Notes: generated by a model not told the origin, from the sequence alone. A DNA stretch of 59,076 nucleotides from Bifiguratus adelaidae (GCA_002261195.1 MVBO01000009.1:240380-299455); one strand, 5' to 3'. Shown: positions 11,616 through 25,358, counted from the first letter of the stretch. Numbers and translations: made by a program.

Positions 11616-13141
11616 ACGTAGAAACCCGTTTTCTCTGCTATGTCCTACCACTACCTTACCTCTAAATATCAAACTCTTGCTGTCGCGTTTAATTCGTGAT
11701 TCACCGCAATATGCTCAGATCTATATTGGAAAGAGCTGAGCTAGGAGCCATTCACTAGTCCAAGAGGTAATGTACCTTCCACTCACCACGACACATGACA
11801 AGTTTACAAGTTCTACTGATGGCTCGTTCCACTGCAGCATTACATACTTTTTGTTGCTGGCCCGTTCCTTCTCCGTTTTAGGACACCGCGCCGCGGGGGG
11901 GGGTGCGTGCAAGAGCAGGTGGGAGGCGGACGCATGAGTAGGGAAGAACGGCGAAAGGATTGCTTTTGTCATAGTTGCCTGCACTTGAAGTGATGGAAGC
12001 TGCCCACGACACCCCTTCATGAAAATCTTAAGTATAGCGAATTGGGCTCGCGTCTTGAGCTGTTTTGGGAGCATCATTCGCATCCTGCAACCGGTTATGT
12101 AAGGATCAATAAGTTTGACGGGGATGCCTACGAAATCGTCCTCCCCTCGTCGTAGACGTAAAACGAAACTTGGAGGGATGGCTGTACCTTCGCGACGTAA
12201 AGTAGAGACATGGAGATGTTTCAGTGATTGTAAATGGGCATTGACCAGTAGGTTTCTCGATGTATAAGAACAACGATTTACGATAGTGGTGTTCCACCAA
12301 CCATTGACGAATTTTCTGATTCATGCTCCACTGGACGAAAGACCGTGTCATAGAGGTTGCCCAGATGTTGCGTGAAGCAAATGCTTCCACAAAGACCTAC
12401 TAAAGAATTTACTCGCTGGTCTGACAGCAATTGCCTGGAGATTCGGATCGAAAAATGCGGAGTGATGAGGAGTTGTTTATGTTATTGAATCTTTTAGTCT
12501 CCCAGGTAAGAAGATCCTTTGCCAACTGGCTCGTATGGCGGCGGACTAACAGCTCTTCTAGCACATAAGCTCGAAAAGCAATCCAGCGAAATTGGTTCCA
12601 TAGTAGCTGGTCTCCCTCTTCCTCAGACTACTTATACATGTAAGCGGTGATCGATAATGGGGTTCTTGCAATACGTGCTGCATAGTCGTCGAACTCCTTG
12701 ACTGAACGGCGTCCGAGTAGCTGCGACAAGTGCGACCCATATGAGATAGGTGATCAGGTGTGGTAGCCAGATTATCGACTTGCGAAATACAAGCAATAGG
12801 CCAGGTATTGAACGATGGCATGCGAGAGGTTTGAAGTGATGATAACCATCATCCTACTGCGGCGAGCAAACGATTTGTATAAGGCAGGTCAGCGGTCCGT
12901 GGAACGCGTTCTCGAGATGCCTTGAGAAGCCAAAAAAGGAAAGTGTTCATTATAAGCAAAGTAGGGGGGAAGGCGACGACGACTCGCAAAGCAACCATAG
13001 GATTGCGCGTGTTGCGTATAGAGACTACCACGCAAGCCGAGACCAGTTGTGAATACATGTAAGAGGAATGTAGATATCAAACTTTTCAATCAATGAACTG
13101 TACAATCAGACTGAATGAACGGCGGGGTACGAAGATGATCT
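11616..13141. other. Intergenic region, no gene seen
   Basis: About 1.5 kb between the ABC transporter and the PH-LRR gene. Frames up to 120 residues exist on the minus strand but show no domain, no biased composition and no splice-supported extension. A run of nine or ten G lies near 11895. I see no tRNA or repeat. Confidence 0.4.
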
Positions 13142-16100
13142 TTACATAAAATTGGCGTTGCCGACGGTAGTGGGCACAGAAATCATGGGTGAGGTAGATA
13201 AACTAGGATCGTTCAGCGATGCCCCTTCTAGTTGTAGGGTAATCGATTGCGCTCTGGACTTGATCTCGTCTTGAATAGACCTGTTTCTAACTGTGATTCG
13301 CATCAAGTCGTCCACGACGCCACCAATGCGTTGACGACTCCATTCGGCAGCCTTACGACCTTGAGCCTGTATCTCCATCGTTTCCTTTGCTCTTCGAGCT
13401 GCTTCTCCTGTTGTGTGAGCTACCATGAACTTGAGCTCGTTCTCGGACTGATAAGTACTCCTGATCTCGGTGGTGAGACGCACCATTTGGAATGTCAAGT
13501 CGTGTTGAGGTCTCGGCATCTCGATCAAGGCAGTATTGTTCTCCAGCGAAACCAACAAGGCTTTGAAACCCTCGATCGAGAATTTGTTTTCGTCCAAGTC
13601 AATGTATTTGATAGACTTGTTGGCCGCGAGAACTGCACCAATCTTTTCAGCGCCAAAATTGCCCAGATTATTGCCACGAAGAATAAGTCGTTGAATGGTC
13701 GAATTGGCACTCAGCCCGTCGAGACTTCCAAGGAGGAGCTTCCCGATACTATCCCTGTTGTCGGTAGGAGGCGACTGGCTGGCCGCGCCACCGGCCAAGT
13801 TTAGCGTTTCAATGGTCTTGTTGCGCTCAAACAGCACCTTCATCGCCTTACTGGTCTCCAATGAGATGTCTCCCAACAATCGGATCCCTGAGAGATCGAG
13901 ATCACGAATGACTGCGTTGGATTGCAAAGAGATCAAGACTTCTCTGAATGCTTGATCATCCCACTCTGTTTGCGCCAAGGACAATGATGACGGGCCTTGG
14001 CTATGCATCAGACCATACACAAATCGGGGCAAGAGACCAAGTTCTTTAGCGATGGGATTGCTTGCAAGGCTCACATGGACACCCTGGTGCTGTGACTCGG
14101 TGACACTGGCAAATAGCTCCTGGATATGGTACCCATTGAGGTGGCAACCTTCGAGAATGAGCTCTTGCATGTAAGTGAACGCCGGTGACTTAATGTATTG
14201 GCATAGTGTGGTGACTTGAAGCGATGAGAGAGGTCTTTGACTGATGTCCAGAATCCGCAAGCGCGTCCTTGCTAAGATGGCGGGATCCAGCCCGACCTCA
14301 ATCAAGCGAATCTTTAGGACCTTGAGATGTGTAGCGCGTCGTAAAAGATGATCTAGTTTCGAAGACGGGATATTGTGAGTATTATCGGAGATATCGAGGA
14401 TATTGAGATGTTCTGGCGACCGGCTTGCAAGAGTATCCAGTACCGCATCGAGCTGACTTGACCGCAGACCACATTGTCCAAGACCAAGCGCCTTGATGGC
14501 TTTTCGATTGACGCAAATGCCTTGCAAAAGGACCTGCACATCCGATGCAGTCAACCTGTTTCCGCTCAATACGATTGAGTTGATCCCCACTTGTTCGGTC
14601 AACATGGCCTTGCCTATCGAGCAAAGAGCACTGCTGGCGGAACTGGTGCGGCCGATATTGCAATGCCCCAAGTCCAAATGTCGAAGCTTCTTGTTGCCTG
14701 TAATAAGTGTATAGAGCTCATAGGCCAGCACATTCGGACCGCCAATCTCCCGTTCGATTGCCCATGAATCGGTCTTGGACGGGATCCATCGTTCCATTTC
14801 TGAAAGGTCTACATTGGCTACCATGATATCGCGGAACATTGTCTAGGTTCTCATCAGTATCGTACTAGCGTCTTGCTTTGCAAACCTACGTTGTTGTGCA
14901 AGGCACGAAAGAAGGCCAAGAGCTCATACTTGTTATACTCCTCTCCTCTCAAATCTTCACCTTGCCGGACTTGACCCAAAGTAACCCTAAGTAGATCAAG
15001 GGCATCTGGACTCTTCTCTACTGTCAGATTGTAACGTCGCTTGTCCACATTGAGCGCAGCGCAATAGGCTTCTAGCAACTGGTCAAAGCCACGATCTTCT
15101 AGGCGTAGATACGAGGTCTGAGGCGTGATGGGGCGTTGCAATACATAAGCTGGGCAGTTGAGAGAATAGGGAGGTTCCGTATGTAAAGGCAGGAGGGAGG
15201 CAATGCATTGACGGATATTGTGGACAATCTGCTCGCTAAAGGAGGTTGCAAACCTCAACTGCCTTGCTTCTCCCGTGCGTTGTCGAATCATGAATTTGAG
15301 AGTGTCATCCCGCGCTTCCGCCGTCATGTTTTGTATCGCCAAAAGACCGAAACGATCACGGTCGACCACCTTCTTGTAGTCTGCAAGATGAGAAGCAACC
15401 GGAAGAATGTAAAAATTGGACTTGCCGAGTACAAACAGGACGGTGGGACACACTTCTCGGAAGACAATGTCTGTAGCGGCAATCTTGGTCTCGTGCTTGA
15501 CACTTTCGTTGAACTTGACCTTGTAAACCAACATTTGATCGTTTAGCCCTTCAGGCACATCGTTCTGTCGCTTGAGACGGTCAAGACCCATCTGTATCTC
15601 TGTGTCATGGAGAATCGCTTCGCGTGACACATGCGGCAGAACGGCTTTGCGCAGACCTTGCAACCATTGATTCTGACGCGTTGAGGAGTCGGTCGTGATG
15701 GTGAGGGGGATCGATGCTTTGGTGACAGGGTGAACATGTTCGATACGGATAGCAAAAGGCACCGCAATCGGCTCGTGGACAGCAAACACACTATCCAGGT
15801 TGACCATGACGTTATCTTGACTCACTTTGATAGAGCTCGCCGGTTTGCGCAGGCCACTTCCGGGCACGAGCATCTTTTCATTAAACACCTGTGCAGCTCG
15901 ACCTTGACTTTTAAAGCGAAGCAGTTGATGCGTCGTCAATACGCAGTACTCAAATTTGGTCTTCTTGAACACTGTTGAGCCGTGAGAATGTCCGATATCT
16001 CCAGCACACACGACTTCTACCGTGTCGTTATCGAGCATCATCTCGGAGACCCGCGACAAGGATCCTCGACTCGACACATCAGGCGCAGAACTTGTACTAC

Positions 16101-16218
16101 TCGCCGTCGATGTAGAAATGATCGTATTCGACCTCACTGACCTCGGCAATACAGGATCATGCGACGAGAGTGGAGTGAGTGGCGGTGAATGCGGTTTGTG
16201 TAGAGCCATCTGCTCCAT
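13142..16218 (-). CDS. Leucine-rich repeat protein with N-terminal PH-like region
   Basis: Two exons joined by a 47-nt intron at 14843-14889 (acceptor CTAG; phase 0) give about 1,009 residues. I chose ATG 16218 (MEQMALHKPHSPP); the frame stays open upstream to 16371, but that part looks like leader. Residues about 1-80 are Ser/Thr/Pro-rich. Residues about 90-350 look like one or two PH-type beta folds (YCVLTTHQLLRFKSQGR; SLIQ-type strands around FYILPVASHL). Exon 2 carries RNI-type leucine-rich repeats (HLDLGHCNIG, LNILDISDN, LILRGNNLGNFGA, YIDLDENKFS), then a coiled, basic C-terminus. PH followed by LRR is the arrangement of CARMIL-type actin regulators and of uncharacterised fungal RNI-like proteins. 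The function here is not settled; a membrane-associated scaffold is the inference. Confidence 0.75.
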
Positions 16219-16467
16219 AGCGTATATCTGCCCTTCCAAGGAGTTCCTTGTCCATCGACCATGGGAACAAGCCCGGTCTGCAGAGACAGGGCTTATGCCA
16301 CGTGCTTGAGCGCCATGAGCCAATCCACAGTCTCGGTGTCGAATCAAGATGCAATGAGCCACGTGCACCAACGGAGCAATGTGATTGGCTGACAGAATTT
16401 TGCACTATACCTTTACTGTGACTGTGTCGCAGGCACAGAAAGTAAGGTGTGTTCCAGAACGTTTGCT

Positions 16468-19400
16468 CTATTCATTGTTTGATCTGCGCTTGGCTTTAAA
16501 CTCTTCGACAATGGACGAACTGGCTGTACTATGTAGACTAGATCCAGAGAGACTACCGCCTAAACCACTATCGGCTGCTGTACTCCTGTGCGCGTCATAA
16601 CTGTCTTCCATACTGTCCGGTCGACTTTCACTTCCACTGCCGCTCCGATCACCGACCGAAAGGGAGTCACGGCTCTGCCGCAGTGTGGAACCTGAGAATG
16701 AGCCACTGCCCGTGCTGGAGGTAACACGTGGGGAGGAGCTGAGACTGACATCCCTCTTGTGTTTCGGAGGTTCGCGCAGAAGAGAGAGCTCATCCACAAT
16801 CTTTTCATTGACCCATGTCCGGGTGAGCAGATAATGTGTAATGAGTTGTTGTTGCTCCTCCACATTCACTTCTTCCACCGTTTCCGCCGGACCATTGTTT
16901 GAAGATGACGAAAAGTATCCAAACCCGCTGCTGAATCCTCTGGATCCACTACGATGAAGCGCACCCGTAATACTCGGTGGTCGAAAGTAGTGTTGCTTTT
17001 GAGCGCCCTTGAGGTAATTTGCGGGCGGTATGGGTGAATACTTGGGGCCACTTTGATAGTAAGCCATGGTTGCCAGCAATTCAGTAATCCTTGGATCTTG
17101 ATCACCCATGGCGTAGGGATAAGATATTCGATTCGCTGGCTGAGACATGGCTTGCAAATGGGAATTGGACTGTGTTCTCGTAAGGGGATGATTGGAACTT
17201 TTGACGGCGGCAACGAGATAGGTGATATCATGGATAAATGTACCGAGGAAAGGCACAATCGGTTTCTTGAGACTCTCTCGTCTGATGGGCACGGGACTGG
17301 GTGATGTCGGGCTAGTCGTGACAGTGTTCACAATACCAATCTCTTCTCTATATTTTCCGTAATTCCGTGCTTCGCTCATCAACTCCGTCAATTGACTGAG
17401 CTTTGCCATCGATTTTTTGGGTATGCACTCCCAAGTCCGCTTCAAGCGTTGTACTGGTGGAGTACCAACGGCACTGACGATAGCTTTGAGCGTTTGATAA
17501 TTTTGCAGTTCGTGACATTTGCCCGCTACTTTCACCCAGTGATGGAGATGTTGCGCTCTGGTTGAGGCTTCTTGAGGTAGTAGAATCGAATGCTCAATCA
17601 TTCTCGTTAAATAGTTGAAGAAATCGGTGGACGCAACGATGCGTGGATGAGGGTTTTTGGCGGAATGGTCCAATAACGCGGTAGGCGGTATTTCCACGAA
17701 AATAGCGGATTCAATGAGGGTGAGTTGGTAGGCGATGAGATGGGTTTCGAACTGAAGGATGGACGGTGTAGTAGCTGCAGTCATATACAAGGTTCGCACC
17801 TTATTGAGCGTTGCTTTGGTATCGGCGGCTGTTGTAGCATATTCATGTACAACCTCATCGGAAAGCTCTTCCTCGTCTGAGTCAACAGAGGTGATCTCTC
17901 CAAGATCTCTCCGCCGCTGCCGGTCTCGATGCTCGCTGAGTTTGCTCTCAAGAGTATCGAGTTTGTTTTGCAGTGCGCGGTGAGTAGTGAGAAGTGGCGG
18001 TACCGGAATGCTCGGGACATAGTCGGTGAAAGCACCAGGTGACGATGGTGGCGCCAGGCCAACAGCGCTGCTTGTCTGGGCAGGAACGAGCGTATCCGCA
18101 TCGATGCTCCCTTCTGGTATCACATTGATCAAATTCTTCTGCGACAAGAACTGGAAGTTACCGGATGGTGTCGATAATGGACGCGCCTGATCAAAGTTTG
18201 CCCTCAACTGTGCGCTGATGTTCTCTGATGCGAAGATTGCAGACAGTGCGCTCATATTTGGCACCGTCACAGGTCGAGCCAGCGTCTCGTTGCTGGAAAC
18301 ACCTGGTGGTGGTGATGGTTTGCGACGATCAACAAGGACGATAGGTTCTGTAAATGCAGAGTCAGTATCACGTAGAAAAGGCAAAACAACACCCACCATC
18401 ATCTTCATCTTCTTCCTCATTTCCATGGTTAGCGCTCGTCTGAGAATGATCAGATTCGTCGTCCGTAATGACCTTCTCATCGTGAACAATCTTGTCAGCA
18501 AAGGAGACACTGGCTGCCCTATCTCGGCCCACCCGACGATTGGAGCCGTTGGAAGCCATCGCACTAGGTGGTAGAACTGGGGATGAGGTTGTCGATTGGG
18601 GGACATCTTTGGTATCGATGGATGGCGGTACGCTATGTGTGGCAGTGGTGGGTATTTTCGGTAGCGGTCTAGGTGCTGGAGAAACAACTGGCGGAGAGTT
18701 GGTCGAGTCCTTGGTGGACGCTAACGACGGAGTGGCGTTGATTGTAGGAATTTGTCGACTTGGCTTTGGTGGTATAGGGGGTTTCGTGGTCATGCGCTTA
18801 GGTTTTGGCGGCACAGGCGGAGGTGATTTGTTACCGATCGAATTCCCACTTGCAACCGAGTTGAGGGAATGATCCGAATGAATACTTTCTCTACCTGAGA
18901 CGGGATCATCTATCTCGGACGGCGTCGGTGGGTGAACACTGAACTGTATCGGTGAATTCAGAAGACGTTTGGAGACAGGCGGTGACGATTTCGCATGAGG
19001 TGCATTCAAGTTAGCGCTGGCCTGTCCCCGATCAACATTACTCGCTGCACCGGTTCGCTGTTTTGCAATGATATCGTTGGCATTGCTCAGGCATTTTGTA
19101 AGTGTTTCAAACACTTGTTCGTGCTTTGCCGGAGTAGATACAATGGCTGGTAACACAATTTCGTCATAAGAACAGGCACGAGACGGGCGGCGTCGGAGGT
19201 GCGGATAGAAGGAGTACTTACTGTGATGTACAAATCTGACACTGTGAAGCTCCTTCAAGGCTGCTTCTGCGGCCTGCAAGTAGGCAAAGTAGGCGTCCTG
19301 TCACAGAGAAGGGAAATGGCCGAAAGAAGTTCACCGAGTCAGTAATCACTAGATGTAAAAACACTTGGCCTGCCAAGCATCAAACCCACCTTGACGTTGC

Positions 19401-19581
19401 CTTCCTCGAGGTCTATGTCGCCTTTGGAGGCGAGCGTCTGTATTTCTTCCAAGGTCATGTGCAGTGCCAAGGTTATCGGGCAATCTCTATAAATGTACAA
19501 GTAACCCACAAACCGCACAGGTCACTGCGCTCAGCTATGCGGCGCTTAGAGAGTCGGTTGATAGAGTCATCAGAGAAGGTC
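16468..19581 (-). CDS. Ras-family guanine nucleotide exchange factor with N-terminal MIT-like domain, 5' end unresolved
   Basis: The C-terminal half (about 17900-17050) is a CDC25-type RasGEF domain: QLTLIESAIFVEIPP, HWVKVAGKCHELQNY, LKRTWECIPKKS, and FLGTFIHDITYL match the family order. It would load GTP on a Ras/Rap-type GTPase at membranes. Upstream lie poly-Pro and Ser-rich segments, likely SH3 ligands. The 5' exons encode helical MIT-like sequence (LSKRRIAERSDL; LEEIQTLASKGDIDLEEGN; AYFAYLQAAEAALKEL). Introns include 18348-18396 (phase 1) and probably about 19133-19207. The first visible exon begins after an acceptor at 19582, but there is no in-frame ATG between it and the end of VAC14 at 19661. 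Either the first exon lies inside the VAC14 3' end or translation starts at the internal ATG near 19453. The tail after the GEF domain is Ser-rich. Confidence 0.82.
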
Positions 19582-19660
19582 CTGTAGAGAAGCAAAAGTA
19601 TCGTGGGTATTGGTGAGCGTCCAAAGGCAAACACTAAATGAATTAAGTAAATGAATGAAT

Positions 19661-22600
19661 TTATTTGCGTCGAGGCACTCGTCTGGCATTGACCGGTGAT
19701 GGTACGTTATTCCTCATACCGCCCATCACATTGCCTACTCCTCCTGGTAAAGCTATTCCCATACCCATGCCTAATCCTCCCATGGAATTGTTTGGTGACA
19801 TTGCGTTACTGCTTTGGTTTGACCAGGAACTTGCACCTCCACTCCCTTGTCGATCCATGGCATTACCGGTAGATGGTTTACTTGAAGGCGTAGAATTGAC
19901 TGGTGTGGAGGATTGCTTGCTACGACGTCGTGTGGTGGTTGATCGTGTCAAATCTTGTAATGCTGAGAAGAGATCAGTGATCTATATTGGCTTCGACATG
20001 TTGGCTTACCTTGCTTTCGTGATTTTTCGTGCTTGCTCTGCACCTGCCTAAAGTGATTCAAAAGACTGTCCCAACGGACTCCAGGGTCATCAACTTTGAT
20101 GGTGCCAGTCTTTCGTTTGGTTGGATCCAACTGTGCAGTGCTATAGTCGTGTCAGAAAGGCATGTGAGAAGAATAGGATTGATCACATACGTTCTTGGCA
20201 TCACATGAAAGAAACCTAGGGAGGAAACGCTGTTGAGCCGGTTTCGCAAGGTTGCAAATGCACTGGATTGCGGTAAGAGCATCAAAAGACCATACAAGCA
20301 CTTGTACAAGTAAGGGTATTTATCTGGCTCCAGTAGCTGCAATCGCAAGTCTGCACAGTGCATTAATGGACCAATGATTTGGAGCAATACCACGGGCCAA
20401 ACTTACATGTAAATACTGGAGACTCCAGGAGCTGTACAAGCTTATCGATTTGAATCAAAAAGTTGACCGTAATTTCTAATTCGGCGCTGAGGCATGTATG
20501 TTGAGTAAGCCATTCCGCATTGTATGTCGTCCACTTACAACGTCTGCAGTAAGCTTGCGGCATGCTCATAAGCTTGTGCTAAAAGACAAAGTGCGAAGGT
20601 CGCAACGGCGTTGTGACACCACGACTTGTACAATGCAGTGAAAAGGATCTGCCCATCCTGTAAAGGCGAAGATAGAGCGTGAGCACGCACCAAATGCATA
20701 TTTTGATGACGTACCTTCGATTCCAAATTCTTTAAGCGCTTTCGCAACTCCGCGAGTTCTGGCGATGTAACCAAGATGATGTTAAGATTTTGTACCATAA
20801 TGCTCGCAAATTCTAAATCCTGCATGGCCGTCATCAATGGGTGTCACCAGAAGGGATTGGAAAGCGTACCTCATCCTTTTCCAAAATTTCCGCCAGGCTT
20901 CGGTATATTCGCTCAGATTGCAAGCTAGAGCATAACTGTCGTATGATCAGGCTACCGCGTGTCTCCAGAAGGCGACGATCGGTGCTGAACAATGAAAGTA
21001 GATTTATCATGAAACGCGAGAAGTATTCGTCGTCAGAGTACGACGAAATCTGAGCCAGCAGTTGAAGATCACGTTTGACTACCTGAAAAGCGGAAGTTAG
21101 TGCGTTGCGAGACTGGACACTAGAATGGACTTGCCTCTTCTGAAGGATCGGAAAGGGTCTTGAGAAGCACCGGGAAAGTGCCGTCATCTGATGCCAAGAT
21201 CTAAGCGTAATGTGAGCCATATTCCTCGACCGGGTCCCCGTGATTTCCCTACCTTGTAAGGCGCTTTCTTGTGAAGCATCAATAGCCAATCTAAACTAGC
21301 GGTCCGTGTTTCTTCATGTTCGTTCAGGAATTGCAGGGTCAAGGCCGCCACGGTCGCATTGTAGTCAAAGGGATCTTCCTTCGCAGACGTCAATTCAGTG
21401 TCTTGTTGTGCGCTTGAGCGACCGGTAGATACATCAGCTTTCGTGGCAAATGCTGACGTGCCTGCATCCGCCGGTAGCGCATAAGAACGTGTAGTATCAT
21501 CTGATAATGGCGTATTGTAGACAAGCTTTTGAAGATTTGAGTTTGCTTCTATGGCGATGATGCGGATTGTGTTTGTTTCGTGAGCAAGAGAAGGTAATAT
21601 GGCACTTATGAGTTGCGGAGTGAAGTGAAGCATGATGTCTTTGGCAATCGAGATGAAGTGATTGATCCATCGAAGAGCGGTATTTTGTGTTTCCTGGTCT
21701 TAAAAGTCTGAGTAATTGTCGCCTGGAGCTTATTGCTTACCTGTCGATGAGAGATGAGGCATGAGAATGGACACAATGTCATCGTACTTGACAATGACAC
21801 CTTGACCCGGTAGCCAATCGCCTTTCCCGGTACTAACATCCTGTTCATCAATTGTAGATGTGGTGTCCTGCGCCTGGGCAACCTCCGCATCCTCGCCATT
21901 TTCCGCACGTGATTCAACCGCGTTAGAGGGGCGTTTCATGTCATGCGCATCGGGTCGATGCTGTCTGATTTTCGCAGCCTGACGAATCTCTCGTAGAAAG
22001 TCCGCCAAAACTACTCCTGTAGCTACTCGGACTTCTTCGTTAGGATCGCTCAAGAACTTGATGAGTCCATCGAGGAATTCCGGTAAGAACGATACGAGCT
22101 CGAGATCGGGTATCGAATCCAGGACCTGGATCCATGAGACTAGGAATTGTCGTGTAAAGGCATTCTGCGTATAAATCCGCTCAGCCAACAAGGGAATGAA
22201 CCTTGAAAGCGAAAAGGCGGTGTTTCGTGGTAGAGAAGGAGGAATGTCGTCTGGATCAGGCTTCTCTGCTGGGTTCAGTGGTAGCATGTTGGGCGATATG
22301 TACGTGGTCGAATACTCTGACACGATATCCTTGAGCAAACGGTCCAACAACTCCGCACCGTTCTTTACTGTGAGTTCAGAGTCTGCTGCAAGCTATAACG
22401 CGATATAAGTCTACAGCAACATTAGCTGGCATGAGACGCACCTTGCACATGGCATCAAAGACGTCATTAAAGAATCGCAATATTTCGCCTTTTGCGACTT
22501 TGCAGATATTGTACATACTTTCGCAGGCATAATACCTTACTCGAGAGTCCTATGCAAACATTAAACTATTGTCTACCCTCCACAAGCTTACCTGATCCCC

Positions 22601-22973
22601 AAAGCAGTAAAGCACTGGTGGAACCACGTCTGGCAAATATGGAGTGATATTCTAGTTCGATAAGTCTTACGTTCCGGTGACTAGTGTTCACCTTACCTGT
22701 CCTAGCGCAATGGTGGCAGCTGCCAGTCCGATAAGACCGCCATTTTTAGCATTTGGCTGAACAGAGTACACAAAGTCGTGGATAAGGGCATCAATAAGCG
22801 GTTTGACCTTGTCGGGAGTAGCAGCAGCGTCACGAACGAGTCTAGTCCTTGAGCTAATGGTCAATGAGATGCAAAACTTACTTTTCAATCTCTAAGGCAG
22901 CGGCTTTGCGTCGCTCATACAGCTTGTCACTCAGACCGCGCTGTAGTTGCGGCGACAATGCACTCTCTGCCAT
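19661..22973 (-). CDS. VAC14: Vac14, scaffold of the Fab1/PIKfyve PI(3,5)P2 kinase complex
   Basis: A multi-exon gene starting at ATG 22973 ([20 protein letters not shown]), whose N-terminus is diagnostic for Vac14 ([15 protein letters not shown] then LVRDAA...[13 protein letters not shown]). HEAT-type helical repeats follow, including [15 protein letters not shown], and the exon at 21740-22350 contains [30 protein letters not shown] cut here into known motifs: [12 protein letters not shown] and [15 protein letters not shown]. About a dozen short introns split the gene. The C-terminus is Ser/Gly/Asn-rich and ends VPRRK at 19661. The protein holds Fab1 and Fig4 on vacuole or endosome membranes. 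The gene lies directly upstream of the RasGEF with under 80 bp between the VAC14 stop and the first visible RasGEF exon. Confidence 0.9.
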
Positions 22974-24480
22974 GCAGGAAAGGTGAAAGTGGCTCCAATT
23001 ATGGAAATGCTCTGCGCGGTTGCAAGTCTGGGAACGCGAGATTGGAACTTGCTACTGCTGAAGACAGGAGATTGAAGCGAGTCTATGGCAGAGTGGCAAA
23101 AGTGTCGTTGAGTAGGGAGTGACATGGATACGATTTATTCCTGCAATGACAATGTCGCGTGTGCAAAGGAAGGCAATAGGTCATCTCGTTCTATAGTATG
23201 GTATGTCCATCTGGGTAACTGAGTGGTCGGATCGTCAAACAGTGGGCTACAATACAAACCGCATAAATGGAGGTAGGTTGAATTGTGCACGTCTGGCTCC
23301 TTCACAATGACTGCAACATGTGCTTGCTCTTTTGGCTGTTAATTCCATCGCCTTGGACTGGGATCCGTTAAATCAATTGTTAATACGCCTTATCATTGAC
23401 ATTTGACTCCTTTGTTTTGTTTTGCTTTCTTCTTCTGCTCTGTCTTGCTCTTTAGAGTCTGTTGGACTTGGTAGACCATGCATTCTTCATGCGATGAACG
23501 TAGATGATGCTTTATGCCCAGACTTCAAGCTGGATGCCTCGCGAGCGAAGGTTTACCTAAAAGTCTCGCGAGACAGCCTGTGTGGCTACCTGGAGCAGGG
23601 AGCGAAGCCGCAGGGATAGGATTCGGAGGAGACTATATGGTGGGAACGTGTCTTGCATTCTCTCTGGACATGGTTCAACCTCATTGTGCAAACCATGTCT
23701 CTCTCGAAAAGTAGACTTTTGATTGTTTTGTCAAATCAACGGATTGGCCTGTTTCATCTACCTCCTCTGGAAAGGTGCGGGAGGTGAGAATCAGGAGGAC
23801 CAGAATGCCACGGAATACCAATAAGCTGGATCGAGCATCAGGAAGAAGCGAAAGAAGTCTGAACGGATCACTTGGCATTTAAGCGACTTTCGTCGGATAT
23901 TGGGCAACAACCTGGAAGAAACAACAGTATGCGCAGTCTGATCATATGAACCGCTTCAAAGCTGAACTTACGCTTCTTACACAAAAGACAAGAAAAGGAC
24001 AATCAATATCGGCGCGGCCGAGATAGCGAAAGAAGATTGAACGACGACAAAATCGTTTGTGATCAGGGAACAATGTCAAGGAAGGACTACATCAGATGAA
24101 GAATAGGAGGACGGCAATTCCGAGGCATACAATCTGAAGAGTACCTCCGAGCTTACAGCCTGCGCTTGGGGTCTGGATGGTTCGATAGAACATTCAATAT
24201 ACCCTAATGTGTAGTTTGTCAAAAGCAATCATTGTTTCTCTCAAAGTCAAGATATACATGTCGAGCATTTGCCCTAAGATACATTCATACTTTCTTAATA
24301 TATCAGATTGACGGATACTCTTCAGTTACGTGCTAAGCAATCATTGCAACTGCCATAAATTCTATAACTTGTAACCTCTCTACACCCAAGTCCATGCCTC
24401 TGAGACGCTTCTCCCTGCTTTAAACGTCCCCCAAATTTGCTAGTACGATTTTCGTGTCCAGTCAAGCCACTTTCTTGTTC
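22974..24480. other. Intergenic region between VAC14 and RPB8
   Basis: About 1.5 kb shared by divergent genes. A pyrimidine-rich stretch lies at about 23400-23455. No frame has recognisable protein features, and I could not find a tRNA with both internal boxes. It presumably contains both promoters. Confidence 0.4.
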
Positions 24481-25054
24481 ATGGGCGACACGATCCTCTT
24501 TTCAGACATTTTCGACATCAAGGACATTGATCCGGATGGCAAGAAGTTTGATAGCGGTAAGTCAAGGTACTCAACCAAACCCGCTATCTAAATCTCGTTA
24601 GTCTCTCGATGCAGAGCGCGATCAGAAAACTACGAAATGGATCTCACCCTCGACTACAATAACGAACTCTACCCTCTAGAAATCGGCGAAAAGTTTTCCT
24701 TGGTACTCGCATCGACACTGTCTTTGAGTGGGGAAGTGGACCCCGGTACGGTTGAAAAGAAGGATAGTTGGCGGGATAGACCTTTGGGTGAACGCGATTT
24801 GAGCGATGATTACGAGTACGTCATGTATGGCAAGGTATATCGTTTCGAAGAGGCCAGAGGATCCGCAGTGGGTCAACGGATGTAAGTCTTACAGGGCATG
24901 GCAATGCATTATGGAATAGCCGACTCATGTGACACGTATTTGTAGATCTGTCTTTATATCCTTTGGGGGTCTCTTGATGTGCTTGGAAGGAAGCCTACGG
25001 CACATTCAAAACTTGACGGTTGGCGAGAATGTATATCTGTTAATTCGGAAGTAG
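24481..25054 (+). CDS. RPB8: RNA polymerase subunit RPB8 (RPABC3)
   Basis: Three exons (24481-24556, 24602-24881, 24946-25054) join in frame to 154 residues, close to the usual ~146. The protein starts MGDTILFSDIFDIKDIDPDG. It keeps the family landmarks VSRCRARSENYEMDLTLDYN, LGERDLSDDYEYVMYGKVYRF, and a C-terminus with SFGGLLMCLEGS and ending VYLLIRK. RPB8 is a shared subunit of RNA polymerases I, II and III, with an OB-type fold. Introns have GTAAGT donors. Essential housekeeping gene; the intact joins show that this part of the assembly is sound. Confidence 0.96.
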
Positions 25055-25358
25055 AGAAAATGTACATGATAGAGCGGTTTAATACCATGCGCGCCGTTGT
25101 GCGATATATTGGATGGTGGAATGGTTCACAGCAGAAGCCGACACGTCATAGTGTCAAGGAGCGATGGGGTCGACAAGAGAACTTTGTCAATAAGTGACAT
25201 GAGCCGCTGTTGATAGAGCAAAGGCCATGCTTCTATGCCTTCAATGATCCCTACTCTTTCCCGCACGACATTTCCTCTTTTGGCTCCGAATCTTCCCCAC
25301 AAGGAACCTTGTTCGCGCTCGGACCTTACCGCTCGCCTTTACTTCCCACTTTTCATCC

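Noticed and set aside
11721-12821. Several minus-strand frames of 85-120 residues after the ABC transporter
   Set aside because: No domain, no compositional support, no splice-supported extension; chance frames are expected in 1.5 kb.
23422-23714. Two plus-strand frames between VAC14 and RPB8
   Set aside because: They overlap in different frames over the same bases and show no protein features.
24150-24220. A GGTTCGA word suggesting a tRNA B box
   Set aside because: No matching A box or cloverleaf could be drawn around it.
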